From Thermoplasmatota archaeon (GTDB taxonomy: Archaea > Thermoplasmatota > E2 > DHVEG-1): a stretch of 33,467 nucleotides of DNA. Positions 22,950 to 29,696 of the stretch are shown here, piece by piece; within the stretch, counting starts at the first letter, position 1, and every line of letters starts with the position of its first letter. The notes beneath the pieces were generated by a model. That model searched no databases. It was not told the DNA's origin and saw nothing but the letters and a program-made list of their open reading frames with translations. The stretch is taken from the NCBI GenBank assembly GCA_025457885.1, contig JALOTN010000014.1:1-33467 (forward strand), read 5' to 3'. A program made the translations under genes and the position numbers.

Positions 22950-24203
22950 TTATATTTTCTCCCAGTCTTTGAGCACGGATTCCCAGTGGTATTTCTTAAT
23001 TGTCTCGATTTCCTCGATTTTTCTGATAATCCGCTCATAGCCCTTCAGGAGGGTTCGGGTGGAGACTTTGACTATGAAATCGTATTTCCCGGAGGTGACG
23101 GAGACGTGGGAGACGCCCCGGATGTCCCAGAGTTTCAGCATGGTCTCTTTTATTGGTGTACCGGGTTTGACAGTGATGAAGATGTATGATTTCACGACCG
23201 TGAGTGCGAAGGAGATGATACCCATGACGATCAAGACTAGTCCGATGACTTTGATGATGAGCATGACGGGGTCGGTGGAAAATTCAGTGATGACTCCCAG
23301 TTGGATCAGCAGGATTGAGAAGGGGATGGCAAAGATAATCGTTGAGGCACGGATTGCGTTGTTGACGCTGGCTTTCCCCAGTCCGAGTGAACGGATGTAG
23401 AGAACGTAGGAGAAGAATGTTGTTCCCATGGTCAGTACCAGGAGAAGGAAATAATAGGGGTCAAGAGAGGTGACAAAACCAGTGATGAGATGATTTCCGC
23501 TTGTGAAGATGTCGTAGATGAGAAGGAGCAGGGCGGTAAAGAGGCAGGAAAAAAAGACGTTCCAGAATCGGATGTTGATGGAATCATTGGGTCGGTTGTG
23601 GATCTTCATGATTTTTAATTTTCTTTGGTAGATGGAAAAAATCGCCCAGGTGGGGTTGACAACGAGGAAGACGATGATGATTGGGAAGAGTTGGAATTCC
23701 CCGGTCAGACTGATGGAGGCAAGGATTGCTCCGAAGGTGACGATGACGGAGGATTGTACCTCCACAAGAGTGGGGACGTCCTTTTCAGTGATGGATTCCA
23801 TAAGCAGGAGGTAAAGGATGACGATTTGGGAAAAGGAGAGGATCACACTGGGGTCTTGGACGGTGGAGATAATCGCACAGTATCCGACGGTGTTGATGGC
23901 GTTGACTAAACCGGCGATGAGATGATATTTCATCTCATTTTTTTGTACAATGCGGATTTGTTTGAAGGAGGGGTCCAGGATTTTTGCACCCAGACTTTCT
24001 CCTTTGATTTTTATAGAAAGGATTAGGGTGATAAGAAGGGTAATGATTACGCCGACGAAGAATAGAGAAAATGCAAACGCCCAGGGGTCGGTTTTGAACA
24101 CGGGAAGGCTACCAACAAAGCTGTCAATTCCGGTGACTGCTGCGGCAATAACTGATGACGTGATCGCCAGGAGATAGAAGAGATATTTTTTCCTAATGAT
24201 CAT
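22950..24203 (-). CDS. EamA-type 10-TM transporter fused to a C-terminal AsnC/Lrp ligand-sensing (RAM) domain
   Basis: 417 residues. About ten TM helices fill residues 7-335 in the two-fold arrangement of the drug/metabolite superfamily (for example YLFYLLAITSSVIAAAVTG, ASTIIFAIPFSILLIQLGV, LVLIVMGIISFALTVV). EamA members of this size include amino-acid exporters. Residues 340-413 are a typical RAM domain: YIFITVKPG, then GVSHVSVTSGKYDFIVKV with Gly372 and Tyr374-Asp375, then IRKIEEIETIKKY. In Lrp/AsnC regulators this domain binds amino acids at a dimer interface and assembles octamers. Placed after TM10 it should be cytosolic and could gate transport by amino-acid level. The upstream gene is a stand-alone RAM protein (12-base gap); the downstream gene is an M29 aminopeptidase. 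Transport direction and substrate are inference. Confidence 0.85.
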   Translation of the reverse strand: MIIRKKYLFYLLAITSSVIAAAVTGIDSFVGSLPVFKTDPWAFAFSLFFVGVIITLLITLILSIKIKGESLGAKILDPSFKQIRIVQKNEMKYHLIAGLVNAINTVGYCAIISTVQDPSVILSFSQIVILYLLLMESITEKDVPTLVEVQSSVIVTFGAILASISLTGEFQLFPIIIVFLVVNPTWAIFSIYQRKLKIMKIHNRPNDSINIRFWNVFFSCLFTALLLLIYDIFTSGNHLITGFVTSLDPYYFLLLVLTMGTTFFSYVLYIRSLGLGKASVNNAIRASTIIFAIPFSILLIQLGVITEFSTDPVMLIIKVIGLVLIVMGIISFALTVVKSYIFITVKPGTPIKETMLKLWDIRGVSHVSVTSGKYDFIVKVSTRTLLKGYERIIRKIEEIETIKKYHWESVLKDWEKI

Positions 24204-24215
24204 GTTTTCGTCTCA

Positions 24216-24458
24216 TTATTGTAGGCTGATTTCTTTTTCGATGATTTGGGTGGTGGTTTTAGTGACTCCTTCGATCATCTGGATTTGATCGGTGACGTTG
24301 AGGAGTTCTTCGAGGTTTTTTACTTGGGCTCTGATGACGATATCGTATTCTCCTGCGATGATGGAGATTTTTGCTACGTTGTCTAGTTGTCTCATTTCCT
24401 TTATTGCTTTATCAGTTTTTCCAGGTAGCATTGTGATGAGAATGTACGCACTTATCAT
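24216..24458 (-). CDS. Stand-alone AsnC/Lrp-type RAM domain protein
   Basis: 80 residues, the whole length being one RAM (AsnC_trans_reg) domain without a DNA-binding part. It shares the pattern of the transporter's tail: YILITMLPG, then VAKISIIAGEYDIVIRA (the G-x-Y-D ligand turn) and IQMIEGVTKT. Stand-alone RAM proteins in archaea bind amino acids and can mix with full-length Lrp proteins or act as enzyme regulators. Start ATG 24458 is preceded by GGTGAAG. First gene of the operon with the RAM-fused transporter, so hetero-assembly with that domain is a reasonable idea. Confidence 0.87.
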   Translation of the reverse strand: MISAYILITMLPGKTDKAIKEMRQLDNVAKISIIAGEYDIVIRAQVKNLEELLNVTDQIQMIEGVTKTTTQIIEKEISLQ

Positions 24459-24712
24459 AGTTCTTCACCCATCTTCCACGCGGAATATTACCCCTTGGTA
24501 TAAAGTTTCCTGTATATGAGTATGTTGTGGAGAAGGATTGACTTGAGAGGAATATTTTCGTTAATGATTGTATTGTTTTCGCGAGAGGATTCTTTGGAAA
24601 AAAGTGATAAGAGATTTTTTCAAATATTTTTGGGAAATTATGATGAAAAATATCGATAGATATACTTATTAAGGAATAAAACTATGTCAAAGTTGAAAGC
24701 GGGAGTGAAAAA
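24459..24712. promoter_or_regulatory. Divergent promoter region between the RAM operon and the Lrp gene, with an AT-rich inverted repeat
   Basis: For the minus operon, ACTTTATACC lies at 24493-24502, about 40 bases before ATG 24458. For the plus gene, ATATACTTA (about 24659-24667) lies about 45 bases before ATG 24713, and GGGAGTGA precedes the start. Just upstream of that box is a perfect inverted repeat, ATATTTTT (24624-24631) and AAAAATAT (24646-24653), with a 14-base spacer. AT-rich dyads are typical Lrp-family operators, so this may be where the adjacent regulator binds. Confidence 0.4.
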
Positions 24713-25240
24713 ATGTCTAAAAGTAGTAAGGATCAGATGGGTTTAGATGAAAAAAAGGTCCTCTCCGAGCTTGTGAAAAATTCGAATAAGAACATCGAGA
24801 CGATCGCGAAGTTGGTTGGTTTTTCGAAGCAGAAAACCTGGAGAATCATTAAGCGTTTGGAATCAAAGGAACTAATCTGGGGATATACTGCGATTTTCGA
24901 TGAGGAGAAAATGGGTTTGAAGCATTTTATGGTCTTGATAAAACGTTCGATGAAACGACTTGATGAATCAACGATTAATAAAATTGTAAGTAGAAAACTT
25001 GAGGATGTTATTAAAGAGTTAGGGATTACGATTGAAAGTAGTTCGTATGTTCATGGTGACTTTGATTGGATTCTTACGTTTACCGCAAAGGATATTGTTC
25101 AGGCGAAGAAGTTTTCTGATGCATTGGTGATGTTTCATCCTGGAGTAATTGATAATATCTCAATTGTTGAGACATTGATTTATATTAAAAAACATTATAT
25201 ATTAAATCCCGAGAAGGCTCGGTTGAAGGAATTTTTATAG
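24713..25240 (+). CDS. Lrp/AsnC family transcriptional regulator
   Basis: 175 residues. An N-terminal winged helix-turn-helix at about 10-65 (LDEKKVLSELVKNSNKN, IAKLVGFSKQKTWRIIKRLE, ELIWGYTAIFDEEKMG) is the standard AsnC-type DNA-binding unit. The rest is RAM-like but divergent and about 20 residues longer than usual: HFMVLIKRSMKRLDES, then SSYVHGDFDWILTFTAKDI (the G-D-F-D ligand turn) and the final basic stretch KARLKEFL. Likely senses an amino acid and controls the divergent RAM - transporter - aminopeptidase operon as well as itself. Ribosome binding site GGGAGTGA lies 5 bases before ATG. Confidence 0.87.
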   Translation: MSKSSKDQMGLDEKKVLSELVKNSNKNIETIAKLVGFSKQKTWRIIKRLESKELIWGYTAIFDEEKMGLKHFMVLIKRSMKRLDESTINKIVSRKLEDVIKELGITIESSSYVHGDFDWILTFTAKDIVQAKKFSDALVMFHPGVIDNISIVETLIYIKKHYILNPEKARLKEFL

Positions 25241-25466
25241 TTTTCATTTCTTTCTTGTTTTCGTTTGTGAAAATCGTGGAGTAACTGGTTTTTATGATAA
25301 GAGTGATTATTAATCAATATAACAATATGTATCATGTTAACAAGAAAAATGTATTATTTAATTGATATATTTTTTTTAATTATTCTTCTTTATGAGTTGA
25401 TGTATCATATAAAGTCAATTCATTTGTAATAGAAACGTATTTAAACACATTTGATCATACAAAAAA
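25241..25466. other. AT-rich gene-free stretch
   Basis: About 225 very AT-rich bases with no supported frame. Holds two TATA-like boxes (ATCATATAAAG about 25404-25414; TATTTAAAC 25438-25446). The second is correctly placed to start a transcript at about 25468. Confidence 0.4.
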
Positions 25467-25467
25467 A

Positions 25468-25552
25468 TGGGAGAAAGGAAGCGAACCATCATTTCGTAAG
25501 TTTTGATACTGTACCGTAAAGAAAAATTACATTTAATGAATCATTTCTCCCA
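25468..25552 (+). ncRNA. Candidate structured RNA with closing terminal helix
   Basis: TGGGAGAAA (25468-25476) and TTTCTCCCA (25544-25552) are perfect 9-base complements enclosing 67 bases. The TATA box TATTTAAAC (25438-25446) predicts transcription start at about 25467-25469, exactly at the left arm, so a transcript of about 85 bases would have its ends paired. It is not a tRNA, because there is no GTTCRAAYC T-loop, and it lacks C/D boxes. No clear internal stem was found by eye. An operator dyad or chance repeat is the alternative. Confidence 0.3.
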
Positions 25553-25751
25553 GAAAATAAACACAACACCGTAAAAACAAAAGGATTGAGAGGAGGAAAA
25601 AACCCTGAAAAAAAAGGGATGTCAGCAGGATGTTGTTTTCTTCATAGTAATCCCCTTTGTGTATGCTCATACCACTGCCATCCCTACTCTCACTACAAAG
25701 CAAGAAAAAAACTGAATCAAAGATATGGTAGAAAAAAAAGGTGAAGCACCA
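25553..25751. other. Spacer upstream of the zinc-ribbon gene
   Basis: Contains GGAGGAAAAAA (about 25592) followed by a small CCCT/AGGG hairpin with an A-rich loop (about 25603-25618). Two short overlapping frames on opposite strands are not convincing. No other structure seen. Confidence 0.3.
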
Positions 25752-26057
25752 ATGAATCAATCACTGGAAGATCACCACGAGAAAAAAAGAAAATGTATCG
25801 AATGTGGGAAAAACATGAATCTGTTCGAAGGATACAAACATCCAACCATGGGTATCCACTTCCTGATATGCAGGAACTGTTTTGAAAAAGTGGAAAACAG
25901 CGTTGAACGTTGGGGTCGATTCGTCCTCTGGAACTCTTTTAATCCAGACGCACCCGATCCAACCTTTATCGACAATTTCCCGTTTCCCAGAGACGAATTC
26001 ACTCAGGAACCAAGAAAAATAAGACATCACAAACATTTCCACTTCATCATCTACTAA
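25752..26057 (+). CDS. Small zinc-ribbon protein
   Basis: 101 residues from ATG 25752, chosen over ATG 25725 because GGTGA (25740-25744) is correctly spaced. Four cysteines in two CxxC knuckles, Cys15/Cys18 (CIECG) and Cys40/Cys43 (CRNC), with a 21-residue loop, predict one structural zinc site. The rest is acidic and aromatic (ERWGRFVLWNSFNPDAPDPTF) and the C-terminus is His-rich (KIRHHKHFHF), which may add metal binding. No family recognised and no catalytic feature. It sits alone, 89 bases before the radical SAM gene. Function unknown; a nucleic-acid or protein adaptor role is common for such ribbons. Confidence 0.65.
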   Translation: MNQSLEDHHEKKRKCIECGKNMNLFEGYKHPTMGIHFLICRNCFEKVENSVERWGRFVLWNSFNPDAPDPTFIDNFPFPRDEFTQEPRKIRHHKHFHFIIY

Positions 26058-26115
26058 TATCCTATTCTTTAATAATTCTGGAAAGAATTTGTATCCGTCC
26101 CTTTTGAGAAGAAGT

Positions 26116-26124
26116 TTTTTAAAC
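26116..26124 (+). promoter_or_regulatory. TATA box of the radical SAM - RNase III operon, probably leaderless
   Basis: TTTTTAAAC is centred about 26 bases before ATG 26147. Transcription would begin at or next to the start codon, which also explains the lack of a spaced ribosome binding site. Confidence 0.45.
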
Positions 26125-26146
26125 AACCACAGGGTTCAAAGAAAGG

Positions 26147-27862
26147 ATGCGACGTGTCTTTATTCTCGATGGATACATAGACGAACCAACATGCCTTGGT
26201 GTGCCCCCCTACATCAGTCCCTACCCTCGATATATCGCAGGGGCAGCCTGGGATTTCGACCCTCAGATCCAAATCATCTATGCCACCATCGACCAGATTC
26301 GAAACAAAACTTCCCTTCTAGATGTCGCGGATAAATCAGACATACTGGTGGTCATCGCAGGGATGGCGGTCCCCGGGAGGTACCTCTCGGGATACCCGGT
26401 CAGCCCCCATGAGTTGCTCAGGTACCTTTCATCAATTTCAAAACCAATAAAACTCCTCTGCGGCCCTGCAGCTCGGTACGGGTTTGGGATGTCTGGTGGA
26501 AGATCCGTCACAGAAACCCAGGTCGTACAACACATCTTTGACATCATCGCCACCGGCGATGCAGAACTCATCGTCTTTAACCTGCTCAAAAACAAACTGA
26601 ACAAAGACGCTGTTGATCCGTCTCTTTGCAGATCCAACCCGCAGATGATACAACACTTTGCGGTGAAAGGCGCAAGAATAGTCACACAACATCCGTTCTT
26701 CCCACAGTACCTTATCACTGAAATAGAAACATACCGGGGGTGCTCCAGGAGTGTCACGGGAGGCTGCTCGTTTTGTAGCGAACCAATCAAAGGAGCTCCT
26801 AGCTTCCGAATGATTGATGAGATTTGCTCTGAGGTCGCTGCGTTGTACACCGCAGGAATCCGTCATCTACGACTTGGAAACCAACCCTGCATCTTTTCCT
26901 ATATGGCACATGGGGCAGGAGAAGAAGAATTCCCACGTCCAAATCCAGAGGCACTCGAACACCTCTTCAAAGGAGTCCGTATGGCGGCACCAGATGCAAG
27001 AACACTGCATATCGACAATGCAAACCCGGGCATCATCGCACGCTACCCCGAGGAATGCAAAAAGATCGCAAAAAGCATCATCCGGTACCACACCCCCGGT
27101 GATGTAGCGGCATTCGGGGTGGAGAGCGTCGACCCGGTGGTGATACAAAAAAACAATCTGAAAGCCACCGCAGAAGAAGTCTATCAAGCCATCCGATTAC
27201 TCAACGAGGTAGGCTCACAACGTGGAGCGAACGGTCTTCCCGAACTGCTCCCCGGCCTCAACTTCGTCTTCGGTCTTGACGGAGAGACAAAGAACACCTT
27301 CGCTCTTGACTATGCATTCTTAAAAAAAATCTATGACGATCAGCTCCTGCTCCGACGCATCAACCTGCGACAGGTCATCCCGCTCCCAGGGACACGAATG
27401 AGTCAGACCGGGGAGAAAAACATTCGGAAACACAAAGCGGTATTCCAACAGTTCAAACGAACCGTCCGTGAGACAATCGAACGACCCATGCTGCAACGTC
27501 TCCTCCCGAAAGGAACGCTCCTCAAAGGCGTCTACGCAGAGACCTATGAAGGAAAATTGACATTCGCCAGACAACTCGGAAGCTATCCACTCCTCGTAGG
27601 AATCCCTGGCATCCATCCACTTCATCAATTTTATAACGTGAAAATCGTGGAGTATGGGTATCGATCATTGACCGCCGTACCTTTCCCCCTTGACGTCAAC
27701 ACAGCACCAAGAGAGACCCTTGAAGCCTTACCGGGGGTTGGCAAGAAACGAGCGATACGGATATTAGCCAAACGACCTTTTACGACCTTCACTGGACTCA
27801 TCAACGCACTGGATGATCCAACCGTGGCATCTACCATCAAAGAATATATTCAGGCAGATTAA
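26147..27862 (+). CDS. Radical SAM protein, COG1031 type, with C-terminal helix-hairpin-helix
   Basis: 571 residues. The iron-sulfur motif is unusual for radical SAM: Cys199-x7-Cys207-x2-Cys210 (GCSRSVTGGCSFC), with seven residues rather than three between the first two cysteines, as in the COG1031 family. An N-terminal domain (1 to about 185) with GVPPYISPYPRYIAG precedes the SAM barrel, where THIDNANPG-like, GVESVDP and GLNFVFGLDGET strands follow. About 516-545 is a helix-hairpin-helix (VNTAPRETLEALPGVGKKRA) suggesting DNA or RNA contact. The family is archaeal, conserved and of unknown chemistry; nucleic-acid or tRNA modification is inference from the hairpin. RNase III follows 35 bases later, probably on the same transcript. 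Confidence 0.85.
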   Translation: MRRVFILDGYIDEPTCLGVPPYISPYPRYIAGAAWDFDPQIQIIYATIDQIRNKTSLLDVADKSDILVVIAGMAVPGRYLSGYPVSPHELLRYLSSISKPIKLLCGPAARYGFGMSGGRSVTETQVVQHIFDIIATGDAELIVFNLLKNKLNKDAVDPSLCRSNPQMIQHFAVKGARIVTQHPFFPQYLITEIETYRGCSRSVTGGCSFCSEPIKGAPSFRMIDEICSEVAALYTAGIRHLRLGNQPCIFSYMAHGAGEEEFPRPNPEALEHLFKGVRMAAPDARTLHIDNANPGIIARYPEECKKIAKSIIRYHTPGDVAAFGVESVDPVVIQKNNLKATAEEVYQAIRLLNEVGSQRGANGLPELLPGLNFVFGLDGETKNTFALDYAFLKKIYDDQLLLRRINLRQVIPLPGTRMSQTGEKNIRKHKAVFQQFKRTVRETIERPMLQRLLPKGTLLKGVYAETYEGKLTFARQLGSYPLLVGIPGIHPLHQFYNVKIVEYGYRSLTAVPFPLDVNTAPRETLEALPGVGKKRAIRILAKRPFTTFTGLINALDDPTVASTIKEYIQAD

Positions 27863-27897
27863 CACAACCAAAACAAAAGGAAGAAAAGAGGATACCT

Positions 27898-28359
27898 ATG
27901 AAAAAAAACAATTTCAAACCACTGGAGAAACATCTCGGGTACATCTTCAAAGATAAACAGCTCCTGACGACCGCGTTGACTCACAAAACCTACGCATTCG
28001 AAGCACAGACACCTGTGGAGTACAACGACCGGTTGGAATTCCTCGGTGATAGCATCCTGAACCTCGTCATCACCGAGAAACTCTATAAAAGCAACAAATA
28101 TTTTTCAGAAGGAGAACTCACCAGGAGACGCGCCCAAAACGTCAACAACAACGTCCTTGCGGACATCGCAGAGAAACTCAGCATCGGCTCCTACCTTCTG
28201 CTTGGGAAAGGAGAGCAGAAACAAGAAGGAGCAAAAAACCGGACCAACCTAGCAAACACCCTGGAGGCACTCATCGGGGCTCTCTACCTGGATTCCGACC
28301 TTGACACGGTCAAGAATTTCATCCTTAGCAAAATGTATCCAAAAGAATTCGAGTTTTAA
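27898..28359 (+). CDS. rnc: RNase III catalytic-domain protein without dsRNA-binding domain
   Basis: 153 residues, about 70 fewer than standard RNase III because the C-terminal dsRBD is missing. The catalytic domain is complete, with the signature NDRLEFLGDSILNLV (43-57; Glu47, Asp51), a conserved GELTRRRAQNV helix and a second acidic patch LANTLEALIGALYLD (118-132) with Glu123. The usual Asp two residues before this patch's Leu-Glu is Asn120, a change in one metal-site residue. RNase III cuts double-stranded RNA and is patchy in archaea, so transfer from bacteria is possible. Ribosome binding site AGAGGAT lies before ATG. Follows the radical SAM gene. Confidence 0.87.
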   Translation: MKKNNFKPLEKHLGYIFKDKQLLTTALTHKTYAFEAQTPVEYNDRLEFLGDSILNLVITEKLYKSNKYFSEGELTRRRAQNVNNNVLADIAEKLSIGSYLLLGKGEQKQEGAKNRTNLANTLEALIGALYLDSDLDTVKNFILSKMYPKEFEF

Positions 28360-28561
28360 AGGACATCACACCAGATTCTTTCCCTAAATTCTGTAATAAT
28401 AAAATTGTGAATAATGCATGTACAACTCTGTCCAAACCTCAAAAAGTGATATGGAAACGAGCAACCGTATTTTCCCAGCGAATCATGATAACGCTTCACC
28501 TTTCCATCTCATTCAAACTACTCATATAATAAAAAAAAAATGGGAAAGAGAAAACGATTCT
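28360..28561. other. AT-rich gene-free stretch after RNase III
   Basis: No convincing gene. A 10-base direct repeat CCCAGCGAAT occurs at 28474-28483 and 28565-28574. TTTCCCA (28471-28477) is complementary to TGGGAAA (about 28531-28537). These could be part of a transcript end or chance. Confidence 0.3.
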
Positions 28562-28666
28562 TTACCCAGCGAATGTACGAACGACAAACCCACCGAAAAA
28601 CACCAATGAGAGTGTCGCTAAATAAAACAACGTCTGATCCCAATTCTCTGTTATGACGAGTTTCAT
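28562..28666 (-). CDS. Candidate 34-residue membrane protein
   Basis: Minus-strand frame from ATG 28666 to TAA 28564-28562. The peptide starts MKLVITENWDQ and then has a single hydrophobic helix (TLFYLATLSLVFFGGFVV) ending RTFAG. It has its own signals: AAAGGGGAAG directly upstream as ribosome binding site and CTATAAATG (28722-28714) as TATA box. An inverted repeat overlaps this promoter. No family known; too short for composition tests, so support is from the signals only. Confidence 0.35.
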   Translation of the reverse strand: MKLVITENWDQTLFYLATLSLVFFGGFVVRTFAG

Positions 28667-28676
28667 CTTCCCCTTT

Positions 28677-28722
28677 CTCCTACATCACCTTGCAAAGTAA
28701 CATTTTGTAGGAGCATTTATAG
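28677..28722 (-). promoter_or_regulatory. TATA box and inverted repeat upstream of the candidate small membrane protein
   Basis: CTCCTACA (28677-28684) and TGTAGGAG (28706-28713) are perfect 8-base inverted copies with a 21-base spacer. The distal arm abuts the minus-strand TATA box (28714-28722). The proximal arm lies a few bases before the ribosome binding site, and GGAG is within it. It could be an operator or, if transcription starts upstream, a hairpin masking the ribosome site. Confidence 0.35.
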
Positions 28723-28899
28723 TTTTCGATTAAAAGTAACGACAACTGACGAATAAATGAAAAAAAATATAGGAATCTTCATCGGAAACTCCCGAACCGT
28801 CAAAACAAACACACGAAAAAGGACAATGAATAACAACTACCCTTCAATATGAAAAAACCGTAAAAAAAACTTCTCCTCACTATATTATATGTTGGCGAA
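28723..28899. other. Gene-free AT-rich stretch
   Basis: Nothing supported on either strand. A 31-codon frame from ATG 28757 has no ribosome binding site or TATA box. Confidence 0.35.
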
Positions 28900-29463
28900 C
28901 TAGCTTTTCTCCATATAATTCCAGTTCTTATACGTGTTATTCCGCACCACAGAAGGGGAAACATTCTTCTCTTTGTCTTCCGAGGATAACACATCGACAA
29001 TGATCCCTTCAATGTCCCGGATGATGATCTCACTTTCATCCTCGTTATAATCAGTGGTATAGATGTTACCATTCCGATAGATAACCCCAGATTCTGCGTT
29101 GAACACCGGTTTCTGCTCTATTTGAAGCTCCGTATCAAAATCCTTAATGTCTTCCAGTTGTTTGAACTGGTACGCATCCTCAGCCATCCCAATCATGGTC
29201 CGAAGGATTTGAATCTTCCGAGTGTCTTTCTCCGCATGAATCGCATCTTGCAACCCTGAAACGATCGCGGGGATCTCCTGAGGCTTTGTCTCACGGAGGA
29301 TCTTTCCCCAAAACCAATTATACAACTTACTACCCCGGGCATTGATATGTTCTGGTGGTTTATCCGGATATAAAATAATTCTACCGTTCAGCGTCCGATG
29401 GGACTTCCTCCATTGTGTACGAAGTGAATCAAGTTCTTTTTTCCGGTTACTTTGCTGCCTCAT
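28900..29463 (-). CDS. Unrecognised 187-residue cytosolic protein
   Basis: No family recognised. The first ~70 residues are basic and aromatic (RKKELDSLRTQWRKSHRTL, NGRIILYPDKPPEHINARG, LYNWFWGKIL). The middle is helical and charged (AIHAEKDTRKIQILRTMIGMA). The C-terminal half is an acidic beta-like stretch (GVIYRNGNIYTTDYNEDES, EIIIRDIEGIIVDVLSS). No signal peptide, TM segment or cysteines. Expression signals are good: minus-strand TTTATATCC about 33 bases before ATG 29463 and AGGTGAA just before the start. Stands alone between two intergenic gaps. Real gene likely, function unknown. Confidence 0.65.
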   Translation of the reverse strand: MRQQSNRKKELDSLRTQWRKSHRTLNGRIILYPDKPPEHINARGSKLYNWFWGKILRETKPQEIPAIVSGLQDAIHAEKDTRKIQILRTMIGMAEDAYQFKQLEDIKDFDTELQIEQKPVFNAESGVIYRNGNIYTTDYNEDESEIIIRDIEGIIVDVLSSEDKEKNVSPSVVRNNTYKNWNYMEKS

Positions 29464-29696
29464 TTCACCTAATTATTATGCGTTTTAGGATATAAACATT
29501 ATGGAGGTTTGCCCCTAAGAAACTCCAAATTATGCGTGATAAAATCACATATACAGAACCAGCATGCTGCACCAAAAAGCAGAAATGATTGAAGAAAAAA
29601 ACAGTGAAGCCACCCACCTTTCATCACATTTATTCTATAAAAGATAAAAATATTTATAGGTGAAATTGACTGCCCTAAACCAAGAGGAAGAACACC
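29464..29696. promoter_or_regulatory. Divergent promoter region; TATA box of the papain-like gene
   Basis: For the plus gene, TATTTATA (29651-29658) lies about 40 bases before ATG 29697 and AGAGGAAG (29683-29690) is the ribosome binding site. For the minus gene the TATA-like box is near 29490. No other element seen between them. Confidence 0.45.

Noticed and set aside
25468-25552. tRNA gene
   Set aside because: Length and paired ends fit loosely, but there is no T-loop consensus, no D-arm and no plausible anticodon stem.
25533-25670. 45-residue hydrophobic frame on - (start MSIHKGDYY)
   Set aside because: Ribosome site and TATA box are weak and its end overlaps the inverted repeat of the ncRNA candidate. 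Not enough to call.
25619-25744. 41-codon Cys/His-rich frame on + (start MSAGCCFLH)
   Set aside because: No spaced ribosome binding site, overlaps the leader of the zinc-ribbon gene and an opposite-strand frame. Cys/His richness may be chance.
28474-28574. Direct repeat CCCAGCGAAT, 91 bases apart
   Set aside because: Only two copies of 10 bases, one of them inside the candidate small gene. Not a repeat array.
28757-28852. 31-codon frame on +
   Set aside because: Lys/Asn-rich as expected from AT-rich DNA, with no ribosome site and no TATA box.
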